A DNA stretch of 64,000 bases from Toxorhynchites rutilus septentrionalis (Eukaryota > Arthropoda > Insecta > Diptera > Culicidae), in NCBI RefSeq assembly GCF_029784135.1, contig NC_073746.1, positions 258,206,994 to 258,270,993 of the forward strand, given 5' to 3'. The position numbers and the translations under genes are program-made. Below are positions 11,864-22,100 of this stretch, one piece after another; the stretch's first letter is position 1, and every line of letters starts with the position of its first letter. The notes beneath the pieces are model-generated. The model had not been told where the DNA came from, ran no database searches, and was given only the letters and a program-made list of their open reading frames with translations.

Positions 11864-11977
11864 CAGCAATCGTTCGCTAACTGGTTTGCTTTTTAACTGG
11901 GCGAACATTAACTGGTCCTGGGACCAGTTAAAAATCAAAATTTCTTCCCTTTTCGCCCAGTTAACGAATGTTTACTG
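11864..11977. mobile_element. Short palindromic MITE, TA-flanked
   Basis: 114 bp that fold almost completely. It opens CAGCAATCGTTCGCTAACTG and closes with the inverse CAGTAAACATTCGTTAACTG, around a centre GGTCCTGGGACC. TA lies on both sides (11862-63 and 11978-79). This fits a Tc1/mariner-derived miniature element. Confidence 0.75.
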
Positions 11978-12496
11978 TACTAGGTTGCCAAATTATGATG
12001 ACGATGTGGGTTACTATGATATTTTCGAGTGCGAACATAACGAATCGGTTTCGAGTGTTGTTATTGTTTTCATATACCGTTTTGACTCATATTCATTTTA
12101 TAAACTAAATTGTTATTTAATTTTACTTAATGTTATGAATAATTGAATAATGAAAACCCCGATATTCTTTAGGGTATACTCTTCCGTATAACAACATTTA
12201 TAGGTATCAAAACAACATTGATGTTGAGTAAATTGAGTTTTCAATTCGGAATTTGAGTTAAAAAATAAAGTGTTTGGAATTTGAGACAAAATGGTACCAC
12301 CAGCATTGTGAAACTTGATGTGCGATTTAGTCATCCGTAAGTTGAAGTTTGCCAATAAATATTTGATTTTGTTGACCATATGTACCTGTGGCATGAAAAG
12401 TGACAATTTCATTTCAACCGGTCAATGAGGAAATTTCCGTAAACGAGTGCCTGAGAAAACATCTGCTCACTTTTTTGGGACAACATTACTAAACAA
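11978..12496. other. Intergenic, no gene recognised
   Basis: AT-rich, with no features beyond short open frames. Confidence 0.4.
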
Positions 12497-12640
12497 AGAC
12501 CATGGTGTGGTATGCCATCAACAACGTGCAGGGCGTCAACAAGAGCACTGATTCTCCCAACTCGCCAGAGCTCTGCCCAATTGACAAAAATGTTGAACCA
12601 TCGACAAGTGGAACATGAAGAAGACTCATAAAACTGTTAG
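12497..12640 (+). pseudogene. Mariner-superfamily transposase fragment
   Basis: One frame reads WYAINNVQGVNKSTDSPNSP then ELCPIDK, followed by a stop at about 12616. The NSPELCPI(E/D)K block resembles the third catalytic region of Tc1/mariner-superfamily transposases. Only this scrap survives. Confidence 0.5.
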
Positions 12641-15607
12641 TTTAGTTTGTTTAGACATGTTTAGAAAAAGTTTAGCACCATGTTTAGTTCAAAGCTTAGG
12701 TTTTACTTCAAACTTTATTAATGACGACCTTGAGGTACTAAAGTGATCCAATTTGGTTAGTGGGAAAGTGATGGTCTGGTATCATTCACTGATTACTCAT
12801 TCGAACATTTACATGAAATGTAAAAATTACATACTAACAAAAATCTTTCACGATTTCTTCCGAATTTCATCTTGATATTTACAGTTATATCGTCATAAAC
12901 ATCCCAACCACTTAACACTTCAACTTGTTTCACTCTTGTTTCGCATTCAAGCGATGTTTTCTATTTTACAATCCGTAGTAGTATTTTTGATATTTATCCA
13001 TAATCGAACACAGACACACTCTTGGCTCGACGTGAGCGTTCAATCCCCTCAAGTACGGGTGGTTATGCGCGACAGCGATGCATGCATCTTGTGCATCTCA
13101 TGTTCAGCCGTGTGAACGATATCAATAGCCCAACGAGATTCCCATCAGACTACCGTGCGATTAACTGATGTATCGATTTAACGGACAGGCACACGGTCGG
13201 TGGGAAACCACGAACACCAGACGGCACTAGACGAGAATCTGTTTACTAAATTACACCTGAGAATATACAGACCAAGCGTATATGCATTACGTACGCGACA
13301 GGTGTGTCACAGTGACTGAATCAGTTTTTTTCGTCATTAGGTGACTTTCTTTGCTTCCACAATAATGGTAGTTTTTTCCTCCTTTATGGAGACATTTATT
13401 TTATGATATTTTGCTTGTTCTGATTTTTCCGTTGTGCGCATTGGAAAGTTTTGGAATGGCTCCAGAAATGATAAAAATATAAAATTGAAATCATATAACG
13501 AATGCACATTTTCATCATATTTCTATATATTTCTGTCTTAGTTGCCGATTATTTTATTTTACATGAGCATTCATGGGAATTCTAGCTCGTAGTCATAGCT
13601 TATATGTGAAGGTACGTTTATTATCGTTTCCTAACAGCGCAAGTGTTATTGGAAAATTTGAAGCGATTGTGGGGCTTCTTTTGGTGTATATTTGTGCTTA
13701 TTTTCTTGATTAGGCGAGCAGTTAGAACTTGTTCCGGTTTTGACACATTATATGCATACCGTAGAATATGAAACAAAAAATAAATTGATTAATTGATGTT
13801 TAGAAGTTGTGATCGCACTCCTAGTAGCACTCTGGCGTTTTACTTTTTAGGAGATATTATAATCTCCTGTTGTGCAATCACCACTAATAGACACTCATGT
13901 ACATGGAATAATACCATCGGCAAACAGCAGTCTCATTTCCCCACTAAAGTCCACCAATTGGCTCTGCAAGTTAGTCCGGGGTAATGGGATTATTATAGGA
14001 GGTTCTGATTTGCGACAACCGCTATCCGCATCGTTATTTTGCGAACTTAGTTCCATTTTAATTCCACGCTGATTGCTTACATTTGGTTTAAATGGTGTCA
14101 CCTTTCAAGCGGGACTCGGATTACATAGTTTCGGCGTGAATTCGACTTAGGAATTTGCGACGATGAATACACGAAGTTTACTGTTTCTCTGATGGAACAC
14201 GACGCCTATCACATTGACTAATTATGTATCGCTGCTTTTAAGTTGTCCAATTGTGAACAGTGCTTGTGGGAATGCATCGACTGGTTGCTTGGTAAAATTT
14301 TCCTCCCCAATCCGAACAGACACAGGGTATGATTTCTTCGGGTGAAGATCGGCTTTGGGGTTCGCTAATTATTTCGCTTACCCCAAGTTTTAAGCCGCTC
14401 AACACTGTTGTAAATGATTCATTTTCATCTTCCATCACGATGTGCTTTTTGTTGCGTTTTGCTATCTATTAAATGTTTTTTTGGTCAAAATGTGCGGAAT
14501 GAGATCCACGTTAACGGTGGTTTTAGGTATCTGTAGAGATACCTCATTCATTTGTCGTATTCCGAGGATTATTCTTGATCAACATTTCGATTTGGTTATC
14601 ATCTGAGGCGACACGAACTTTTCGAACAACTTAATGTAGACTATTCAATATTTTTACATCTAAATGTTTCATACACCGATTTGATGTATTTAGATGTTAT
14701 TTGTTGCGGAATATAACGGAACCTGTATCGTTTTTATTTAGTTCTAAATAATTTTTAGTGGTTAACATTCCTGTGATTTTTTTCGTTCCTAGCCTATTAT
14801 TCTAATCGTCGTTTAATTGAGATTGTATTGAGAGAAAATTTGAGATTTTCTCTGCATTCATCGTTCATGTTTTGTACTGAATATTTAATCACCAAGTGAG
14901 GATAACATATCAGCAGAAGAAGAATTGAAGATTGCTTTCAAATTTTGATGTTATCTGGTTAGTTTATATAAATCTTCTTATATTGACTTTGTGTTCAAAA
15001 TTTATCTCTTGGGTAACTTTAATTCTGAAACATATCTTTATCAATTACTTTGTGGCTACTCCTACATACACATCATCATCTCTGATATATTGCGTCTGAT
15101 ACCTATTCTCGTTATAATCCTCTCAATCCGTCAAATATTCTGGTTTCATGAAATTATCCGGCACTGTTTTGGAAATGTTCTAATTTTAATTGTAGTGAAT
15201 ATAATTCGGGATTTTCATTCTGGAAAAGCTTGTTCAGTAGATTTCCAACTGGCAATATGTATGATAAAAATGTTAGGTACAGCTTTGTACCAGGAAAATT
15301 TTGGTAGGGATCCTAGTATATTTATTATGGATAACTTCTTTTTCTTATAAAATAAAAAGTACAAAAATCAGGAGAAATCCGGATCATTTTATAAAAATCA
15401 GTCAAAATTAAGTGTTTGTCAGGATATCAGGAAACGTGCCAGGAAGTCTGGGAAAACCTGGAAAATCAGGATGGTTGGCATCTCTGCACGTGTCCCTTAA
15501 ACACTTTTTGGAAATTGAAGCTATGTGGTTCTTTGTGTTTTTTTGATAGTTTTGGCTATATTCTAAATCCTTATCTACACAAATTGGTTTGTCTCATATG
15601 AATGATA
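12641..15607. other. Intergenic, no gene recognised
   Basis: The stretch 12960-13330 is less AT-rich than its surroundings, contains short palindromes and could be regulatory, but has no coding frame. Minus-strand frames at 13895-14101 and 14238-14438 are short and acidic (for example MEDENESFTTVLSG) and could be debris of one decayed gene. I recognise no family. Near 15420-15470 the text AAACCTGGAAAATCAGG resembles a common interspersed repeat. Confidence 0.4.
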
Positions 15608-15609
15608 TA

Positions 15610-15800
15610 CAGTGGAACCTCGATTATCCGCGAGCGGATGAACCGCGATGCGGATTATCCGCGAAAGTGAGTTCTTTAGTAATTCTATAGACCATTGTCG
15701 GTTAGTGGTAGGGTCTGGTTCTTGTAGCTTTCACAAAACTCCTGAGATGATGTATGTCCATCGCACATATCAAAATGTGTTCGATAAATATGAGTAGCAG
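15610..15800 (+). mobile_element. pogo-like TA-flanked repeat copy (left-facing end)
   Basis: Starts CAGTGGAACCTCGATTATCC directly after TA (15608-15609). Shares end and interior with the inverted copy at 8800-8977. The far end is not identifiable, so its length is a guess. Confidence 0.6.
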
Positions 15801-15948
15801 AGTTTCGTTATATATTTTTTTATGTATTTATTATCTAAATTAGAATTCAGAATAAGATTCTGGATCAGAATTTGCTTGCTCGTCCCTTGTTTAATATGTA
15901 AACATTTTTGGGCTTTCGGATGCCTCATGACCAGACTTTCACTCAGTG

Positions 15949-15954
15949 TTTATT
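15949..15954 (-). terminator. Poly(A) signal for the distal Rh50 terminal exon
   Basis: AATAAA on the minus strand, about 80 nt beyond the stop at 16034-16036. Confidence 0.5.
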
Positions 15955-16033
15955 TTACATTCCATGATCAGAATAAAATCCTTTTCCAACTATCAACATC
16001 TTGAAACATTATTTTATCGCTGATGTTTTTCTT

Positions 16034-16158
16034 TTAGGCAGAGACTGTTGTAGTTGTTGCTATGTCATTCGATTCCACTGGTGTTTCCCAGTATTTCTCG
16101 TCGTCGTGAAGTTCATCTTTGTTAAGCTGTCGAACCATGGGCGATTTAAGGACTAGGC
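16034..16158 (-). CDS. Rh50 alternative last exon, distal (canonical tail)
   Basis: After the acceptor TTTGCAG the frame reads GLVLKSPMVRQLNKDE then LHDDEKYWETP and ends VSA-stop, 40 residues after the split Gly. This is the usual Rh cytosolic tail: hydrophobic start, acidic stretch, Tyr-Trp-Glu. Phase 1 entry matches the donor at 16559. It is used when the nearer exon is skipped. Confidence 0.85.
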
Positions 16159-19100
16159 CTGCAAAGTACAGAACATTTAATTTCACAGATTACTACTGGC
16201 GATTATTTTGTTTTTATTGCGTTATTTGTCACACACCATTGAATATATTGAACAAACTACAAACCGTGTACTATTGAACAGTTACTGTTTAGTAAAACTT
16301 TTTTTTGCATTTTTATATATTTCATCCACATTCAAAACGACCAATGAGATTTGTGCACTGTTCGTGTTCAGAGATTGTACTGGTTGTGGCAGAACGCAAA
16401 TCAGATTGTTTCGTGTATCCAGTTCCCACCACTGATTATCCGAGAACATATTTTTAGGTTGCATGACTCCTCCAAACCGTTCATAAAGTAATATAACTCC
16501 TTAGATTAGGATTTTGTTAGTCACATGCAGTTAACAAGGTTTGAACTTTTTTGACATACCTGTAGACAGGCCTCCGACAATAGCTATCGAGACTGTAATT
16601 AGAACAGCTAGCAACTGATAGGCACCCTGCTTATGAGCACTTCGGCCGAATCCCTGCAAGAATAACGACTTTGCACAATTCTGAACAGCATGATACAACA
16701 ATTTCATCATACCCCCGCAACAAACTCGTGATGATCGCCACTTGTGTCATTTGTCATGGTTGTGTTCATCACTGGCGCAATAGATTTCATCGCCGGGAAA
16801 ATGCTGGTCAACGATGTGCCATAAGTTTCAAAAGTGGCTAATGAAGCATATATAGCGGAAAAAGCTGCAGAGAGAAGTGCTGGCATTCCATGTAGGTTAT
16901 TCACTCCACATGTGTCCGCAAGCCGCATATTGGATAGCATAGCCGGCTGAGAAATTGAAAAAAAACATATTGTTCAAGATTGATATATCGATTCAATTCT
17001 CTATTTTGATCTTACGGTTAGAAATCGGTATCCAAGCACTGAAATAACGCCAGCAATAACTCCTACCAGCAGCGCGCCGAAGGGATGAATCATTAGGTTA
17101 CAAATGGAACCAACGGCCACCCCGCCCGCGAGTGTAGCATTCTGTACATGTACCATGTCAAACTTCTTCTCATGCGATACCAGAGCGGATAAGGCGAATG
17201 TAGTGACGGTAGCTCCAGCGAGGGAAAGATAGGTATTGATAATGGCACGTTCCTGCTCTGCTCCTTCTACGAGAGCCGAATTGAAGCTAGGCCAAAAGAT
17301 CCATAAGAAGATCGTCCCGATCATGGCTGTGATATCGGAACCGTACGATGAACATTCCAACTGCCCAGCCTTTGCATCCTCCTTCGTTGGTCGCAAAATG
17401 AAGCTGACTGCGAGCCCGAAGTACGCTCCAAAGGCGTGAACCGTAATGGAGCCTCCAACATCGGCAATTTTCATTACTTCTAGCTGTAGAAACTCATTGG
17501 CTGCGAATATGGCAATTTCGATGATACCCATCACCAAGAGTTGCATCGGGGTGGTTCGACCTAGCAGTGCTCCCATACTAATCAGTACTGCGGCTGCCGC
17601 AATGTCTGCCCCGATAAGGTTTTCCAGCGATAGAGGGATCTTACTGTCCTCCATTTCGTAGCAGCCGCGCATTATGATGGCCCATTGGATGACCAGTGCG
17701 CCTACCAACAGGTTCAGCCCGGTGGCGCTGAATCCGTAGCGCTTGAGGAACGTCATCAGGAAGGCAAAACCGATAAATATCATAACGTGAATGTCCTGGA
17801 AGTCTGCAATGAAAGTAAAGGTTTCCCTATAATACTTGGTTGTTTGAAATATCGTGCGGCAACACCTATGCTTCACTAATTTAAACAAACGTATAATCTA
17901 GTGTAATTATCTTACGTAAGAACCCTCATATTTCATGTGGGTCTTTGTTTATAAGCTATTGAAAGTAGCCGCGTTATAATGTTTTCTAAAATCCAATACA
18001 TTAAACATAATTCTGTAACAAGAACATAAAAGGCTATGGAAATTTGTTACGAAATGATAAATGTGAAAATGCTCTTTAAAGAATAATATATCTCTACTGA
18101 ATGTTGCTTACATATTTTGAACAATCAATGAATTAGGTTTGAGATGGGTTTTGGTTAAAACGCATTCGGATGAGGTTCGACACTTTGGTCGTGTTGAGAA
18201 GAATGAAACTGGAAGAAACTTTGGTTTCCCATTACCATGCTGAACTGTGCAGGATGAGGGGTCGAGATCGTCCATGAAGGTTAGATCATCATGCTTTTAG
18301 GACGCTGTTAGTCTTTCAACCCACGATATCGAGTCTCACTCGTGGTGAATCGATTGGGCCAAAAACTAAAACATCTTTTTCTTCCTCTTCTCCTTCTTCT
18401 TCTTCTTTGGTTGTATTCAAGAGGCTTCAATTCTGCAGTTCATTCGCCTCTCATGTATCATCGCCCCTTCACGAACCCTTGTATATCATAGGGCTCTAGG
18501 ACGTTCAGCAGAGTAGTGAATCAAGCGAGTGTAACTAATAGAAGCGTTTGATTTCGGTTTCTGACCACAACTCAATACTTTTTTTTCTCCATCCTTTCAT
18601 CTCTACAAAAGTGTAGAACTTTCAGTAAATGGCGAACAATTCGTAGAGTTCTATTCAATAGCATATTGAATACAATATAATTAGCGGTAATTATAGGTGA
18701 ACACTATTTTGTGATGAATTTCTTATTCCTGTAATTATACCAGATCACTATTTCCATGCCTGCGAGGAGGATAAACCTTAAGGTTGAAGGACGAATTAGT
18801 CAATGTCAATAGTACGGGTCGTTAAACAACGCCATTACCTAAAAAACCTAGAATTACTCTTGTATTCTGCCTTTATATAAAATGTGGTTAATAAACCCAA
18901 TTAAGGAGCATTTTTAGTTTTTATTTAACTTTTATTTTCTCTACAATCATTTATTGCAGTGCTTTAAAACAAAATTAGATTCAAGTCAAATGGGTATGAA
19001 TTTTCGATCGAGGGCCGCCCATCCTCTTGAGCACAGACTGATTTGCGATCACTTGGTCACTTTTCCAGTCTTTTGCGAAGTTTACAATAGAATCTGCTGC

Positions 19101-22100
19101 CTTCACGTGTTTTCTCAAATATGATTCGGTAAGGGCAAAAAAGTCTCAATTAGTCAGTTCGTTGGATTCATCGGTACGAACAGAACTTCGTTGGACGGCT
19201 CGGAAAGCATACCACACTCACAAGCTTATCAAACCATTGCCTTTTTACCATTTTTTGGTAAAAATTGATGTCTCCGCCTCGTCAACACATTAGCCATGAC
19301 GAACAGTGTAATACCTGAAAGCATTTTGTAATCAAACACACATTAGTCGATCATGCAATTTAAAGGTACTTAACAACACCAGATCCGTAAGGATCTGACG
19401 ATGTGTGTTTTTCTGTAGAGTAGAAGTGGTGCGCAAACGACTCATGGTTGCTCGAATCAATTGTTCTGACGAACGACGAGTTTCTCGAACTGAATCATGC
19501 TTTTCACAAGAAATCTGAATTTTCTTTTAGGCGTTGTTCAATCTATTCATGATGAAAGGACAAATCAAATTAAACACAAATCTTTATAAAAACACCCATT
19601 ATACAAACCCTTCGGAATACAGCGGTGACAATTTATCCCCATAAATGAGTAGGACTCACAGCAGGCATAGACAGATGAATTTTTTTGAAAAATATCATAG
19701 TTTCTAGGGTGTATAAACTTGGCGGGATGCGTTATTTGGCGATTTGTCTGAAATTACGCTCGGTTTGGGATCATTTTCTTATCCCGTTGTGACGAAATGA
19801 TTCCAATAAAATAAGATCTTTAGTAAGCACATATAGAATTGTGATGCAGTAAAACATGTTAATGTATATTTTGTCTTCTTTGAAGTAGTACCTCTCATCT
19901 GACACATTACAAAAATCTGCTTACCAAAGCCAAATGATGTGTCGACATTATCGGCAATCTCGTTGAAGGTTACTCGAGAATTGTCCGAAGTATTCTTCTT
20001 TGAGTCTCTTTCGAGCTTTTGAACCAACAGTAAACTCCTGATTTATTCATAGCAGACTAACTAAAGCCGCAAGGATGCCTTTCGTACTTTTAGAATGGTG
20101 TTCTTTTATAATCGATCGGGTTTTGGAAATAAAAAAAATGTCCCAAGGTGCCACGTTCGGCGAAAAAGATGAGGCTGCGAAATGACCTGAAAGCCTTCAT
20201 TCGCCAAAAATTATCTCCGGTGAGTATAAGTACTACACTTCCGTAATTAGATATTTTATTACATGTCTGCTCGAAACAAAGAATCACGATTTGCAGCAGC
20301 CATGGCGTCAAGCAGCTACGCTCGGTGTTTCGTTAGTACTGCCAGCTCCACCCGGAGTGAAGAAGTTGGATATCGTGATGCACTTATTGTCCGCCGGATA
20401 TAGCAGATCTGACATTTACAACATCCTATTCTTTCTGGAAAAAGACGAGAGCGTCGAACGCATAGTTCTATTTGCCTGACGGTGTTGTGCAACCGCAGAG
20501 TGTAGTAGAAGGTGAAGAGGAAAACCGAGAGCAAGGTGACCTCATCGTTCCGCACTTTGAGCCAGGAGTTCGGAGCAAATAGTGAAGAAGTTTACATATC
20601 GAAATGTAATCTCAAACATTTGATATGCTAGCACTAATAAACGGGTGACCCCGGATTGGACCAGAAAGTCATGAATTATATTCGTAAACATCAATCTGCC
20701 TCTATTCTTGGGCTTGGCCAAGAAGTTTGGTACCAGCATCGAAATGATCCAGGATTAAGAAGAGACATTCTTTGTAAACCTACAAAAAGCTGAAAGTACC
20801 CAAACAAACTCCGGAACAGCAATATCGTGGGGACTCCAGAACGCTGACGGGGACTAAATTTTACACTAAATCAGTTGGATAGAGTTTACCAACTACGGAT
20901 ATGACTGTTGCGGTGGAAAATTCAGCCAAAAGGTGCTAGTTTGGCAAGTAATTTGCACATGAGGCTTATGATTTTCTACTTTTCTCGAAAAAGGACCATA
21001 AATGCTCAAAATCATTAGGACGAATGCTTGAAGAAGATGTCACTTCCATTGTATAGAAAGCATTACCTGCCTTTTCTATTTTATCTAGATTTGGCAACGG
21101 CTCATTACTCCAAATCTACCCTCCAGTGGTTTGCTGAAAACAACATCATGTACACCAAAAAGACATCAACCCACTGAATTGTCCCCAATTACGACCAATC
21201 GAACGTTACCGGGCAATTATCAAGGGCATATTCAAGAAAAGTGGTACAATGTTTCAGAACATGTCAGACTTCAAGATGAATTGATCTTAAGCGTCCAGGA
21301 AGTGCACGAAGGCTACTGTGCAAAATTTGATGGGAGGTATTATTAGAGAATTAGTCACTCTACTGTCTATAATCTATAAGCAATCATGAAACGTGTTTAA
21401 CCAACAATTTCAACAAACTATTTGCATTTTTTTTATTGTTGAAAATTTGAGATTACTACATTTTTATACGCAAGCGTCGGTCGAGACGGTCGTATCTGAG
21501 CAGAAAAAGAAGCGACTAAAGATGCGCGATGTTGTGGTCATCATGGATGAAAAAATCTACTTGACGCTGGACGGCAACGACTGACAGGGGCCGGCCATTG
21601 GACATCTTCCACGAAGCACGAAGTGGCTGCCGCTTCCATCAAGAGGTATCACAAGAAGCAGGATGTCCGGAATTGCTCTCGGCCCATTATGTCAAGAGAT
21701 CACTGGAAGAGATGGACCGACTGAAGAGAAACGTTGTACCGGATACCGCGCACCTTCCCAACGTCCTCCAGCTGCGAATTGTCGTGCGAATCTAAAACGG
21801 ACAAACTACTCCAATAATTGTGGCTCAAAACGGAGAACAACGGAGTTGTATTGTCGTTCTTGCGCAACCATTAAGAGACATCTTCAATCGCTCGTTGCAG
21901 CAAGTAGAATTTCCCCGCATCTGAAGCAGTCGTTCATGACACCAGTTTTCAAACGTGGTGATCGCCATAGGCCGTGGAGGCGATCAGGCGTAGTGGTAAC
22001 ATCCATACCTCTTACTCAGAGATCACGAGCTCAATTCTCACTACCGACATTCTTCCAAAAATGGAATTAAAAAGTGACGAACCAGTCGAGAAATGTGTTG

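Noticed and set aside
16282..16469. Acceptor at 16470 for the proximal Rh50 tail exon
   Set aside because: It is in phase but makes a 90-bp intron with a poor tract. The AG at 16500 gives a 60-bp intron and extends the match to the conserved tail.
18379..18411. CTTCTTCTTC run
   Set aside because: Simple-sequence microsatellite in an intron, not a splice tract for any visible exon.
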